A model generated the notes under the pieces. That model made no database searches. It was not told the origin of the DNA and worked only from the letters and a program-made list of their open reading frames with translations. Positions 1 through 8,665 of a stretch of 64,000 nucleotides of DNA are shown here, one piece after another. This DNA is from Microbacterium marinum (GTDB taxonomy: Bacteria > Actinomycetota > Actinomycetes > Actinomycetales > Microbacteriaceae): NCBI RefSeq assembly GCF_014204835.1, contig NZ_JACHMD010000001.1:930001-994000 (forward strand). The letters are read 5' to 3'. Numbering within the stretch: position 1 is the stretch's first letter; each line of letters starts with the position of its first letter. Position numbers and translations under genes: made by a program.

Positions 1-51
1 CCCGCCCGAGCGCTGCCGCCCGGGACCCGGATCGCCTGAGCACGTCGCGGT

Positions 52-81
52 CGGGCAGGTGAGGATCTTCTCATCTGCCCG
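52..81. other. Imperfect hairpin at left edge
   Basis: Arms 52-63 and 70-81 pair with a single G-T wobble around the loop GATCTT. It lies just before the protease promoter. It could be the terminator of a gene to the left of the window or a regulator site; no T-run follows it. The first 50 bases show no recognisable gene. Confidence 0.45.
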
Positions 82-89
82 ATCGATGC

Positions 90-118
90 TTGGGGGATCG
101 TCAGGCGATGCATAGCCT
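90..118 (+). promoter_or_regulatory. Putative sigma-70-type promoter of the S8 protease
   Basis: TTGGGG (90-95), a 17-base spacer and TAGCCT (113-118) fit a housekeeping actinobacterial promoter. Transcription would start near 125, giving a leader of about 78 bases with a Shine-Dalgarno sequence before the TTG start at 203. Confidence 0.5.
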
Positions 119-202
119 CCTATCAGTCTCGGCGTTCGACCACCGCATCCCGGCGGATCGTCAAGCCCCGCCGTGACCCTCCCAGAAGGAAGGCGGTTCC
201 TC

Positions 203-3200
203 TTGCACCGACGCATACTGGCAGTCGCGGGCGTCCTCGCCCTGTCGCTGCCCACGACCGCGGCATTCGCCGCGACGGACACGGACACCTCACCGTTGTC
301 GCGATTCGAACAGACCGGCTCGACCGGCAAGATCGACAGCGCGATCACCGCCGGGGCCATCGACCCCGACCGACGGATCACCGTGGTCGTCGAGATGGAA
401 GGCGACCCGGTCGCCGTCGTGCAGGCCGAGGAAGGCCGCACGCTCACGAAGACCGAGCGCTCCACCGTCAAGAAGGACCTCAAGAAGGCGCAGGACGCCA
501 TCCGCGGTCAGATCGCCGAACGCGGTGGCAAGATCCGCGCTCAGATGCAGTCGGCGTACAACGGCATCCAGGTGTCGCTGCCGGCCACGCAGGTCGACGA
601 GGTCGCCGCCCTCCCGGGCGTCATCGGCGTCCACCAGGTCGTCACGCACGAACTCGACAACGCCGTCTCCGTGCCCTACCTCGGCGTCCCGTCGGTCTGG
701 GAGGACACCGGCTACACCGGCGCGAACGTCAAGGTCGCGATTCTCGACACCGGCATCGACTACACCCACTCCGCCTTCGGCGGGCCAGGCACCGTCGAGG
801 CGTTCGAAGCCGCCTCGGCGACGTCGACCGCGCCGGCCGACCCCGCCCTGTACGGCCCAAGCGCCCCGCGCATCAAGGGCGGTATCGACCTCGTCGGCGA
901 CGCCTACGACGCCGGCGGCACGGGCGACGCGCTCATCCCCAAGCCCGACGCGAACCCGCTCGACTGCCAGGGTCACGGCTCGCACGTCGCCGGCACCACC
1001 GGTGGTTCGGGCGTCCTGCCCGACGGCTCCACATACGACGGCCCTTACGACTCGACGACTCCGTCGGTCGACTTCAAGGTCGGACCGGGCGTCGCCCCCG
1101 AGGCCGACCTCTACGCGGTCCGTGTCTTCGGCTGCGACGGCTCGACCGACGTCACCGTGCAGGCCATCGACTGGGCCGTAGACAACGGCATGGACGTCAT
1201 CAACATGTCGCTCGGCTCGTCGTTCGGACGAGGCGACGACCCCAGCGCGGTCGCCGCAGCCAACGCCGTCGGCGCGGGCGTCGTCGTCGTGGCATCCGCC
1301 GGCAACTCCGGCCACAACCCGTACCTGACCGGTTCGCCCGGCTCGGGCGACGGCGTCATCGCGGTGTCCGCGGTCGACAGCTCCGAGTCCTTCCCGGGCG
1401 CGACGATCAGCGTCGGCGGCAAGACCGTCGAGGCGATCAACGCCAACGGCGAATCGGTCGCCGACCTGGGCGCGCTCAGCGTCGTCCGGCTGATGAACGA
1501 CCCCGCCACGACGGCCAACGAAGCGCTCGGGTGCGCGGCATCCGACTACACGCGCGTCGGAATCGTCGAAGGCGGCAACCAGCTCGCCGTCGTCGAGCGA
1601 GGCACCTGCGCCCGCGCCGCCAAGCCGATCTTCGGCCAGCAGGCGGGAGCGGCCGCGGTGCTCATGGTGAACAACACGAACGACCTGCCCCCGTACGAGG
1701 GCGCCATCTTCGACAATCCCGACGACGGCACACCGTACGAGGTCACGATCCCGTTCCTCGGCGTGCGCCAGTCCGACGGCCCGGCGTTCACCACCGGAGC
1801 ATCGGCCACCTTCGCCGACGCGCAGATCGCGAACCCGTCGTTCCGCGGCTACGCCTCGTTCACCTCGGCCGGCCCCCGCAGCGGTGACAGCTCGATCAGC
1901 CCCGATGTCGCAGCTCCCGGCGTGTCGATCGCCTCGGCTGCGGTCGGCACCGGCTCCTCGCCCGCCATCATGTCTGGCACGTCGATGGCCGCGCCCCACG
2001 TCGCCGGTGTCGCGGCGCTGTCGGTGCAGGCCCACCCGCGCTGGAGCGCCGAGCAGGTCTCGGCCTCGCTGGTCTCGACCGCCGACCCGGAGAAGGTCGC
2101 GGGCATCAACCCGACCCTCGGCGGTGTCGGTCTCGTCGACACGAAGCAGGCGGTCGCCACCCAGGTGACGGCCACCGGCGACCGGTTCCAGACGAAGGAC
2201 GGCTGGATCCGCGAAGCGGCGCTGAGCTTCGGCTTCGCCGAGTCGACGTCGTCGCTCGGCGGCGAGAAGACGGTCACCCTCCGCAACGACAGCCGCAAGG
2301 CGGTCACCTACACCGTCTCGACCGCACCCTCGGCGCAGTCGCTGAAGGCGAAGGTGACGGTCAGCTCGAAGAAGGTCACCGTCAAGGCGGGCTCGACCGC
2401 GAAGGTCCGGGTGAAGGTGTCGGCGAAAGCCTCCTCGATCCCGTCGTCGCTCGGTGACGACCAGTACGCGTTCCACGAGATCTCGGGTGACGTGGTCTTC
2501 ACGGCCAAGGGCTCGAAGCTGCGTGTTCCGTACCTGATGGTGCCCCGCTCCAACAGCGACGTCACCGTCTCGGGCTCCCTCGCCTCGCGCGGCAAGGTCA
2601 CCGACGCCGACCGGACGCTGACCCTCAGCAACCGCAAGGGTGCCATCGACGCCGCCGCCGACGTGTACACGCTGGGTCTGACGGACAAGAAGGACGCGCC
2701 GAAGGCGATCGCCGACACCGGGTACGACCTGCGCGCCGCCGGTGTGCAGTCGTTCACCACGGCCGCCGGAGACGCCCTCGGGGTGTTCGCCGTCAACACG
2801 CACTCGCGCTGGTCGAACGCGGCCGGCAACGAGTTCGACGTCGTGATCGACACCGACCGCGACGGCGAGCCCGACTGGGTCGTCTTCTCGTACGACTCCG
2901 GTGCCGTGCGCACCGGAAGTGTCGACGGCGTCACCGAGGTGTTCCTCCAGGAGGTCGCCACCGGCGCGCTGTACCCGAGCGGGTTCCTCGCCCAGGCCCC
3001 GACCGACAGCAGCACCATCCTGCTGCCGTTCTACCTCGAGGACCTCGGCATCGACGGTGCGTTCGACTACACCGTGCAGTCCTTCAGCGGTACGACCGAC
3101 GGCACCGACTCGATCGCCGGAAAGGCCACGTACGACCCGACCGATCCTGCGATCAGCAACGGTCAGTACGAGGTCGTCTCCAAGGGCAAGAGCACCAAGG

Positions 3201-3316
3201 TGACCGTCCGGACCGATGCGTCGGCCTTCGCCGCGCAGAAGCCGCTCGGGGCCATGATCGTGGTTCCCGACAACGCCTCCGGTGCCAAAGAGGCGCTGCT
3301 GGTATCGGTGAAGTAG
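203..3316 (+). CDS. Secreted S8 family subtilisin-like serine protease
   Basis: Extracellular protease precursor of 1037 residues. I place the start at TTG 203 because AGAAGGAAGG (184-193) lies nine bases upstream and a clean signal peptide follows (residues 1-24, hydrophobic core then AFA-A). A GTG at 173 is in frame but lacks such a site. An inhibitor I9-like propeptide covers about residues 55-150. The S8 domain carries the triad Asp182 (ILDTGID), His258 (GHGSHVAG) and Ser594 (GTSMAAPH). A protease-associated insertion lies around residues 435-540, between His and Ser, as in large lactocepin/C5a-peptidase-like proteases. The C-terminal 400 residues are beta-rich, Fn3-like repeats with no LPXTG or membrane anchor, so the enzyme is probably released. 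It stands alone, far from the T7SS locus, and lacks a C-terminal TM, which argues against a mycosin. Confidence 0.93.
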   Translation: MHRRILAVAGVLALSLPTTAAFAATDTDTSPLSRFEQTGSTGKIDSAITAGAIDPDRRITVVVEMEGDPVAVVQAEEGRTLTKTERSTVKKDLKKAQDAIRGQIAERGGKIRAQMQSAYNGIQVSLPATQVDEVAALPGVIGVHQVVTHELDNAVSVPYLGVPSVWEDTGYTGANVKVAILDTGIDYTHSAFGGPGTVEAFEAASATSTAPADPALYGPSAPRIKGGIDLVGDAYDAGGTGDALIPKPDANPLDCQGHGSHVAGTTGGSGVLPDGSTYDGPYDSTTPSVDFKVGPGVAPEADLYAVRVFGCDGSTDVTVQAIDWAVDNGMDVINMSLGSSFGRGDDPSAVAAANAVGAGVVVVASAGNSGHNPYLTGSPGSGDGVIAVSAVDSSESFPGATISVGGKTVEAINANGESVADLGALSVVRLMNDPATTANEALGCAASDYTRVGIVEGGNQLAVVERGTCARAAKPIFGQQAGAAAVLMVNNTNDLPPYEGAIFDNPDDGTPYEVTIPFLGVRQSDGPAFTTGASATFADAQIANPSFRGYASFTSAGPRSGDSSISPDVAAPGVSIASAAVGTGSSPAIMSGTSMAAPHVAGVAALSVQAHPRWSAEQVSASLVSTADPEKVAGINPTLGGVGLVDTKQAVATQVTATGDRFQTKDGWIREAALSFGFAESTSSLGGEKTVTLRNDSRKAVTYTVSTAPSAQSLKAKVTVSSKKVTVKAGSTAKVRVKVSAKASSIPSSLGDDQYAFHEISGDVVFTAKGSKLRVPYLMVPRSNSDVTVSGSLASRGKVTDADRTLTLSNRKGAIDAAADVYTLGLTDKKDAPKAIADTGYDLRAAGVQSFTTAAGDALGVFAVNTHSRWSNAAGNEFDVVIDTDRDGEPDWVVFSYDSGAVRTGSVDGVTEVFLQEVATGALYPSGFLAQAPTDSSTILLPFYLEDLGIDGAFDYTVQSFSGTTDGTDSIAGKATYDPTDPAISNGQYEVVSKGKSTKVTVRTDASAFAAQKPLGAMIVVPDNASGAKEALLVSVK

Positions 3317-3328
3317 GACCAGATCGCG

Positions 3329-3360
3329 AAGGGGCGGTGCGCGTCAGCGCACCGCCCCTT
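3329..3360. terminator. Bidirectional intrinsic terminator
   Basis: Perfect 14-bp stem (3329-3342 with 3347-3360) and a four-base loop, starting 12 bases after the protease stop codon. The next gene (3377-3790) runs toward it on the other strand, so it can serve both. Confidence 0.85.
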
Positions 3361-3376
3361 CGTCGTGCTGCGGGCC

Positions 3377-3790
3377 TCAGCGCTCGCAGAGCTTCGGGCG
3401 GTCGCCCTCTCCGAACCGGTAGTCGAAGGTCTTCGACCCCACGCGCACCACGACGCGCATCCCGTCCACGACGGCCTGCGTGTAGGACTGGCCCGGCTTG
3501 CCGCAGCCCAGCGACCCGTCCGCGAACGTGACCGATTCCGCCGACACCAACTCGGGCTCGCCGGTCACGCCGAGCGCCGCGAGGTCTGCGACGAGTGCCT
3601 CCCACTTCGTCGTCGGCACCTCGGCGGGCGCCCCGGTCGGTGCGATCGGCTCGGGGCTCGAGGTCTGGAAGGGGGGACGGGATGCGCCGGGATTCCGGTC
3701 GGGCATGGTGGTGTCTCCGGTTGCACAGGACGTGAGAGCGAGTGCGCTCAGAATGAGGGATGCCGCGAGGGCGGCAGGTGTCGCACGCAT
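3377..3790 (-). CDS. Small lipoprotein of unknown function
   Basis: 137-residue predicted lipoprotein. The N-terminus MRATPAALAAS.. leads into a hydrophobic stretch ending in the lipobox LTSC, then a Pro/Ser/Thr-rich linker. The mature domain of about 85 residues contains two further cysteines (LGCGKPGQ and KLCER at the C-terminus), which may form a disulfide. The start is ATG at 3790 with GGAGG (3796-3800) five bases upstream; an upstream extension of the frame is not supported. It ends 16 bases from a shared terminator with the convergent protease. I do not recognise the family; short lipoproteins with this C-terminal pattern occur widely in Microbacteriaceae. Function is not inferred. Confidence 0.75.
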   Translation of the reverse strand: MRATPAALAASLILSALALTSCATGDTTMPDRNPGASRPPFQTSSPEPIAPTGAPAEVPTTKWEALVADLAALGVTGEPELVSAESVTFADGSLGCGKPGQSYTQAVVDGMRVVVRVGSKTFDYRFGEGDRPKLCER

Positions 3791-3853
3791 GGGTACCTCC
3801 ACGCCCGACGCTACGCCGATCGGGTCACCGTCGCGAGGGCGTCCGACGCGGGG

Positions 3854-3859
3854 GATACT
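3854..3859 (+). promoter_or_regulatory. -10 element, leaderless promoter
   Basis: GATACT followed by six bases and the ATG at 3866, with no Shine-Dalgarno sequence. The spacing matches the other leaderless promoters in the window. Confidence 0.5.
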
Positions 3860-3865
3860 GAGCGG

Positions 3866-4165
3866 ATGAGCGAGGAGGACCAGGACGGCGAGCGCTGGCT
3901 CGTCATCGACGGTCGACGCTGGCGCCGCACCGATCCGTCCCTCCCGGGAGAGATCGTCGATGCGCTCACCTCTCACCTGGGCCGCGCACGCTCCGCCGTG
4001 GCATCCGCTCGTCGAGCCGGGGATGATCAGGCCGTCGCCGATGCGCGCCGACGGGTGGGACTTGCGAAGCACGGACTCGGCGAGCGTGGGCCGTACTGGT
4101 GGGACGAGGCCGAGGCCGACCGCCTGGCGCGGGCCGAAGCGGCGCTGCGCGAGCTCGAGAACTGA
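3866..4165 (+). CDS. Small conserved actinobacterial protein
   Basis: 99-residue soluble, charged protein. The N-terminal part reads WLVIDGRRWRRTDP and the C-terminal part is helical with the conserved-looking segment LGERGPYWWDEAE. Proteins of this type are common in Microbacteriaceae as hypothetical proteins, sometimes carrying an unsupported Tol-transporter label. There is no signal peptide, TM segment or catalytic motif I can name. The ATG at 3866 is chosen from the leaderless -10 element six bases upstream; the frame continues 5' but overlaps the divergent lipoprotein. It is the last chromosomal gene before the left end of the integrated element, five bases beyond its stop codon. Confidence 0.75.
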   Translation: MSEEDQDGERWLVIDGRRWRRTDPSLPGEIVDALTSHLGRARSAVASARRAGDDQAVADARRRVGLAKHGLGERGPYWWDEAEADRLARAEAALRELEN

Positions 4166-4170
4166 CTGTC

Positions 4171-4196
4171 GACGCGACGGCGGGAGTCGAACCCGC
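4171..4196. repeat. Left attachment-site repeat (attL-like)
   Basis: 26-bp sequence repeated perfectly at 10422-10447. It begins GACGCGACGGCGGGAG and its reverse complement is the T-arm (GCGGG-TTCGACT-CCCGC) plus acceptor 3' strand of a tRNA-like sequence. Here it is not followed by the rest of a tRNA, so this is the displaced fragment end. Confidence 0.85.
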
Positions 4197-4518
4197 GGTT
4201 GCGCGGATTTCGGCGCTGCCTAAGACGCACGGAATTTCGGGGGCTGCGGCGTCTTGCCGCGGAAAAACAACTGAGTACGAGCTGTGCTCGATTCTCGCGT
4301 CGGTTGGTTCCGGTCAGCGGAACCGGTCTGGATCTGCGCGGCTTGTGTCCACATGGTGCCCGCGGGGAGGGCGCTTCCTCGTCATCACATCGGGACCGCC
4401 TATCAGCGGGAACTAGAGCGGACGAAGGCCAAGGCGATCGAGTGAGACGTCGACTTCGCAAAAGTGCTGGGGGAAGGTCAACGATGCAGGCGAGATGATT
4501 CGAGCGCGCGGGCGGGGG
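4197..4518. other. Non-coding left end of the element with gene relics
   Basis: About 320 bases without a credible gene. Short reading frames are present, and one that ends at 4445 reads RTAYQRELERTKAKAIE, which looks like the tail of a former coding sequence. I see no promoter, repeat or RNA gene. It is best read as debris left by deletion inside the element. Confidence 0.5.
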
Positions 4519-5988
4519 TTAGCGCAGGGCCCCTCGCACCGATCCAACCAGCGACTCCGCGTCAGCAACGAATCCCTGATTATCTGAGCAGAGCCTAACC
4601 AAGACGTCGCACGTCGCAGAATAGTTGGAGAAGCCCCTCGCGACCTCGATGAACCAGTCGTGGTGGTCCGAGCCGGCGGCCGCGCTGATGGCCATTCGGA
4701 ACTGTGTGGGATCAACGATGCCCTGCTGACGTAGGTCGGAGTCAGTCATCGTAGAGATCGCGGCGCTAACGATCTGTTTAAGGATTGCGTCAGGTGCGAT
4801 GTCGCCTGGCAGGTACGTGCGCAGGTCCTTCTTGACACGTTTCCCGGCGTTGAGCTGGCGCTGATCACCATCTAGCACGATGTGCATGTTGAGGCGTCGT
4901 TTGCGTGTGTCTCCGTCTATGAACTCCCGCTGTACCTGCGCAAGCGCCGACTCGCCATTCTGGGCGTGAAAGATCTCTACTGCTTCTAGAAGAAATGGAT
5001 CCCGGGACCGGATGATCGACTCGGTCAGCGCAGCGGCAACCGCATCTTCCGTTAGAAGCGCAAGCGTCGGTCGGACAGGAGCGCCGAGTGAGTGGGCGGC
5101 CTTCGACGAAGGCATTGGCCCGTAGGCCGCGGGAACAGGAATTGCCTCGAGCACGGTGACTCTCGAAGCGGGTAGGCCCAGATACAGCTCCGGCGAGTGA
5201 GTCGTCAGTATGAACTGAAGACCGATCTCGGTGCTCAAGAACGCGAAGGTTTCCTTCAGTCGCGCTTGAGAGAACGACGCGAGCCACGCCTCGGGCTCAT
5301 CGATGATCACTACGGTGGGGGAAGACACGCGCGACAGTCTCCAGAGGAGATAGATGGCCGACAGTTCCCCCCGGCCCGCACTTAAGGTGTCGTATTCGAT
5401 GCCTGCCGCGGCGATGCGAAACCAGGGGATGACACCGTCGCCGTCCGCTCCTTCGACTTCAAACACCTCAATGAGGTTGTAGTCCCGCCGCAGGATTCGG
5501 GAAGCGTGATCGAGCCACGCATCATCGAAGGGTGCCGGGTCAGTTCCGGCGAGAAGGTCAGCTGCGTTCTGGTCTACCTCGAAATAGCGTCGACTGCGCT
5601 GAGAGTCCTCTGCGGGGTCGAGAAACACAACTTGGGGTGTCTCTCCATCGGTAGACACTGCTATCGGCGGGTCTCCGGCGACTCGATCAAGCGTCACCTT
5701 CCAACTCGAACCGGCCGATTCGCCCGTCGCCTCCACTTGGATGAGTCGATCCGGCCAAGCAGCTTGTTCCGGATCCTCCAGAGTTTGCAGACCTCTTAGA
5801 AGTGTGGTCTTGCCGGCCCCGTTGCCACCCGTGATGACACCAATGCCCGCAGCGAGCTCGATGCAGAGGTCCATGACTGACGGTCCAGGCATCGCCAGCC
5901 GAAGACGCACATTTCTGAGATAGGTGCTGAAAGCGCGTGCACCGACGCGATCAACCGCGGCGACGAGTTCTGCGTGCCTCAGGCCCAT
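4519..5988 (-). CDS. AAA/ABC-type ATPase with TOPRIM-like C-terminal domain (OLD/GajA-like)
   Basis: About 489 residues. The N-terminal half is an SMC/ABC-like ATPase: Walker A GGNGAGKTT (about residues 54-62), a signature-like LSAGRGELSA, Walker B VVIIDEPEAWL and the H-loop TTHSPEL. The C-terminal half has TOPRIM-like features: an acidic LLTEDAVAAAL strand-helix and HIVLDGDQR with a D-x-D pair. This is the domain order of OLD-family nucleases such as GajA. ATG 5988 gives a 10-base overlap with the DUF262 gene upstream, so translation is probably coupled; TTG 6003 is an alternative. GC content is lower than in the flanks. Inference: ATP-gated nuclease of an anti-phage pair. The TOPRIM assignment rests on short motifs only. 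Confidence 0.8.
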   Translation of the reverse strand: MGLRHAELVAAVDRVGARAFSTYLRNVRLRLAMPGPSVMDLCIELAAGIGVITGGNGAGKTTLLRGLQTLEDPEQAAWPDRLIQVEATGESAGSSWKVTLDRVAGDPPIAVSTDGETPQVVFLDPAEDSQRSRRYFEVDQNAADLLAGTDPAPFDDAWLDHASRILRRDYNLIEVFEVEGADGDGVIPWFRIAAAGIEYDTLSAGRGELSAIYLLWRLSRVSSPTVVIIDEPEAWLASFSQARLKETFAFLSTEIGLQFILTTHSPELYLGLPASRVTVLEAIPVPAAYGPMPSSKAAHSLGAPVRPTLALLTEDAVAAALTESIIRSRDPFLLEAVEIFHAQNGESALAQVQREFIDGDTRKRRLNMHIVLDGDQRQLNAGKRVKKDLRTYLPGDIAPDAILKQIVSAAISTMTDSDLRQQGIVDPTQFRMAISAAAGSDHHDWFIEVARGFSNYSATCDVLVRLCSDNQGFVADAESLVGSVRGALR

Positions 5989-7145
5989 CCCAAACCGCCC
6001 CAATTGAAACGGTTTGCGTATGTCAACAGGGACTCCTCAACGTCCGACTCGTGGTCGACTCGGTCCCAAGCTTGCGCAGCGGCCGAGTGCTTCGGGCCGC
6101 GCACTCTTCCATCCACGTCCAGTCGCGCCATGAACATCCAGCCGATCAGGTCGCGCAACACAACGGAGGAGACGTCGGCGACACGAGCGGTGCTCCGGTC
6201 CTGAAATAGGGAGACTTCTTCCTGGCCCGGTAGGCGATCAGCCGATGACCGGTTCCACCGGGCGAGTTCCAAGTACCGCATGGCCTTCACGAAAGCGCTG
6301 GAGCTCTCCATACCCTGATCCGTTAGCGCGAGTTGCGCTCCCATGCATAACCACGTATGCAGAGTGGCCTTGTTTGGCCGGATACCGTCAGAGGTTCCAG
6401 GGCCGCGACCGAGCGTGCCGAGGACAAGATTCATTGACTCGCGAAGGACGGCCACGTCGCGGTCTGCAAATCGCTCTCCGGAGCGATATCGGGCTGTAAC
6501 TAGGGATGAAGTTACTTTCGCATCGAGGCTTCTAGCTTCGATCGTCACTAGTACGCGCGCGAGCATGTCGTCGTAGGCCATCCGGGCGTTGGAGAAGCCA
6601 ACGCGATCAGTAAGCAGTCCTTCAAGTGTCGACCAATCGACGAGCTCGCGAACTTGATTCCTCGCGTCACCAACGAATGCATTTCGCTTTTCTGCTTCCG
6701 TCAGACTCGTTGGCTGATTCAGCCGAAAGAACAGCTCATGCGGCTCGTCGGGGGTGTAGTCCACGAGCTCGAATACACGGATGGTGAACTTCCGGAATCG
6801 CCTGGCGATTACCTCAGGCAGTTGGGCGTATCGGAGCCCGTTAAGCTCGCGAATCGAAGCGTCGACCGGATCGATCTTGCCGTCGATCGTAAAGTGGCCC
6901 CTTACAAAGTCGCGGATTGCTGTCAGGCGCTGCTGCCCGTCGAGAACATCACTCCGGCCGTCTTCGCCAACGACTAGGTGAACGGGGGGGACATGCCAGC
7001 CGCGGAGGATTGAGTCCACCAAACGGCGCTTCTTCTGGAGCGTCCACACTTCGCCGCGCTGAAAATCGGGCTGGAGATCATATTCTCCGTCCTCAATCCG
7101 GCGAACAATCGTTTCGATATCTGGGTCTTGGGACAGGAACCGCAA
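5979..7145 (-). CDS. DUF262 domain protein (ParB/GmrSD-N-like)
   Basis: 388 residues. The N-terminus has the DUF262 signature: a YDLQPDFQRGEVW segment near residue 25, then VLDGQQRLTAIRDF near residue 70. DUF262 has a ParB/sulfiredoxin-type fold and in GmrSD-type type IV restriction enzymes binds and hydrolyses nucleotides to drive DNA cleavage. The middle shows FFRLNQPTSLTEAEKRNAF, also typical. No HNH/DUF1524 nuclease domain is attached; the C-terminal half is helical and unassigned. The start is TTG 7145 with GAGGAGC six bases upstream. It is the first gene of a two-gene unit with the ATPase/TOPRIM gene, overlapping it by 10 bases. A role in phage defence is inferred from the family, the partner and the mobile context. 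Confidence 0.85.
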   Translation of the reverse strand: MRFLSQDPDIETIVRRIEDGEYDLQPDFQRGEVWTLQKKRRLVDSILRGWHVPPVHLVVGEDGRSDVLDGQQRLTAIRDFVRGHFTIDGKIDPVDASIRELNGLRYAQLPEVIARRFRKFTIRVFELVDYTPDEPHELFFRLNQPTSLTEAEKRNAFVGDARNQVRELVDWSTLEGLLTDRVGFSNARMAYDDMLARVLVTIEARSLDAKVTSSLVTARYRSGERFADRDVAVLRESMNLVLGTLGRGPGTSDGIRPNKATLHTWLCMGAQLALTDQGMESSSAFVKAMRYLELARWNRSSADRLPGQEEVSLFQDRSTARVADVSSVVLRDLIGWMFMARLDVDGRVRGPKHSAAAQAWDRVDHESDVEESLLTYANRFNWGGLGWA

Positions 7146-7226
7146 GTCCGCTCCTCTGCGTCTCGTCTGGCTGTAAGCGCGAGCCTATCGACATGAGGTC
7201 GCCGAGAGCGAAGCGATCCAAGTCTC

Positions 7227-7487
7227 TTACCGGCGCTCCGCTTCATCGACGACTGTAGGTTCGGCGGTGGCACCGGCAGGCCGACCCACATTCGACGTCA
7301 TTCCCACAAGCCAGCCCGCCGCCCGCGCCTTCTGAACCCAATCCGATGCGGTGCGCTCGGGAACATTCAGCTCCAGGGCGATGAGCTTCACGGGCGGGAG
7401 GTCCGCCAGCGCGGCGGTGCCGTAGAGGATCTCGATGACCTCCCAGCGCTCACCCTTCATCCCTCGCTTCGTGACGGCTTGCGCCAT
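7227..7487 (-). CDS. Small HTH-like DNA-binding protein
   Basis: About 86 residues from ATG 7487. The core reads LIALELNVPERTASDWVQKARAAG, split here as LIALELNVPERTASDWVQ and KARAAGWL, with the pattern of a helix-turn-helix (phage/plasmid-type HTH often found near replication or excision genes). The frame remains open to 7595, but that would overlap the start of the divergent DUF2510 gene, so an internal start is preferred; the exact start is uncertain because no strong Shine-Dalgarno sequence is seen. It lies 81 bases upstream of the DUF262 gene on the same strand and could be its regulator. Confidence 0.6.
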   Translation of the reverse strand: MAQAVTKRGMKGERWEVIEILYGTAALADLPPVKLIALELNVPERTASDWVQKARAAGWLVGMTSNVGRPAGATAEPTVVDEAERR

Positions 7488-7588
7488 CCAGGGCGGGATG
7501 ATCCGCCCTTCCGCGGTCGGGGACGTAGCCGCAGCTCGGTGCGAGCGCGTCGGATAACCTCGTGACACACGGATAGGGGAGTGGACGT

Positions 7589-8665
7589 ATGGCAAAGCGT
7601 GACGACCATGCGGACTTCATCGAGGTCATCGGGAAGGTGCCACGTGTCGGTAGGGATGGGGCTCCAATCACGCCAGACGACCTCGCTACCGGTGGGGCAC
7701 GGCGCGACGATGGAAGCCTCTCAGCGTTGGCATACGACCTGCATCCCCGCGACAACGATGAGATCGACGAAGTCGTTGCTCCGTCATACGTAAGCGCGGA
7801 GAACGAGCAACTCCAGGCTGAGTCCGACACGGTTAGCCTCGGCGGCGCGCTCGCAGGGCTGGCTCTCATCGGGTTGACGATCGGTGCACTTTCAGTCGCG
7901 GGCTCCGTCAAGGAGAAGAGGCGTCGTCGACGCGACGACCGCCGCCCACTGTCGCGAGCGGAGCCCCTCGTGGCCCCGCCAGGCTGGTATGAGCTAGACG
8001 ATGGGCGCCTGCGTTGGTGGGACGGCTCCGACTGGACCGAGCACTTCCAGGCCGCCCCGAGTAGCGAGAGCGCACCTGCCGGCTGGTATGACGATGGCTC
8101 CGGTCGTCAACGATGGTGGGACGGCATCGCGTGGACGCAGCACTTCCAGCCATCACGTGCGCTCACCTCGGGGACTTCTCACGCGAGCGGCCAGGGCTTC
8201 ACAGAGTCGACCTCGAAGGCGATGGACGTCCCCAATGACCTACCGCGGATCTCGATGAGCAGCGTCGAATGGCAGGAGCGAATGCGTGCCATGCTGATCG
8301 CCCGAGCGATCAGTGAACAGCAGTGGCGTCTTCTATCGAGGGTGCGCATCGAGGATGCCGGAGACGAGCTGCTTGGGTGGCAACAACACCTGGCATCCCT
8401 TACACCTCAGCAGTTCTCGGATCAGCTGAACGTTGCACTTGAAGCGGATCCTGGCTTTGCGCATGCGGCGTTGGAAGCAGCGCAGGCCGGGTGGTACGAC
8501 GATGGCTCCGGGCAGGAGCGGTGGTGGAATGGTTCGGAATGGACCGACGACTACGTGGCGGAGCGGCTCGCCGTTCGCGGCACGACGAATACTTCGGCCG
8601 CTCCCGGTATGTTCGACGATGGCTCCGGGAAAGCCCGCTGGTGGGACGGGCAGAACTGGGTCTAA
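7589..8665 (+). CDS. DUF2510 repeat membrane protein
   Basis: 358 residues. After about 90 soluble residues comes one TM segment (LGGALAGLALIGLTIGALSV, about residues 91-110) and a basic stop-transfer RRRRRDDRR. Four DUF2510 units follow, near residues 130, 165, 302 and 334, each with the pattern GWYDDGSG..RWWDG..WT; the last begins PGMFDDGSG. DUF2510 is an actinobacterial domain of unknown function often found with membrane segments. The start ATG 7589 has AGGGGAG about seven bases upstream. It converges on the TM2 gene and the two stop codons overlap by four bases (8662-8665). It is cargo of the integrated element; its role there is unknown. Confidence 0.8.
   Translation: MAKRDDHADFIEVIGKVPRVGRDGAPITPDDLATGGARRDDGSLSALAYDLHPRDNDEIDEVVAPSYVSAENEQLQAESDTVSLGGALAGLALIGLTIGALSVAGSVKEKRRRRRDDRRPLSRAEPLVAPPGWYELDDGRLRWWDGSDWTEHFQAAPSSESAPAGWYDDGSGRQRWWDGIAWTQHFQPSRALTSGTSHASGQGFTESTSKAMDVPNDLPRISMSSVEWQERMRAMLIARAISEQQWRLLSRVRIEDAGDELLGWQQHLASLTPQQFSDQLNVALEADPGFAHAALEAAQAGWYDDGSGQERWWNGSEWTDDYVAERLAVRGTTNTSAAPGMFDDGSGKARWWDGQNWV

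Noticed and set aside
1..202. Possible tail of another gene at the left edge
   Set aside because: No frame in this short segment shows a recognisable domain.
290..2803. Open frame of 837 codons on the minus strand
   Set aside because: Antisense to the subtilisin-like protease; no domain, highly biased composition.
203..3316. Mycosin (T7SS protease) identity for the subtilisin-like protein
   Set aside because: It is about 35 kb from the T7SS genes, much larger than mycosins, has a protease-associated insertion and no C-terminal TM anchor.
3365..4165. Extended 266-codon version of the small protein at 3866
   Set aside because: The upstream part is antisense to the lipoprotein gene; the ATG at 3866 has a leaderless promoter.
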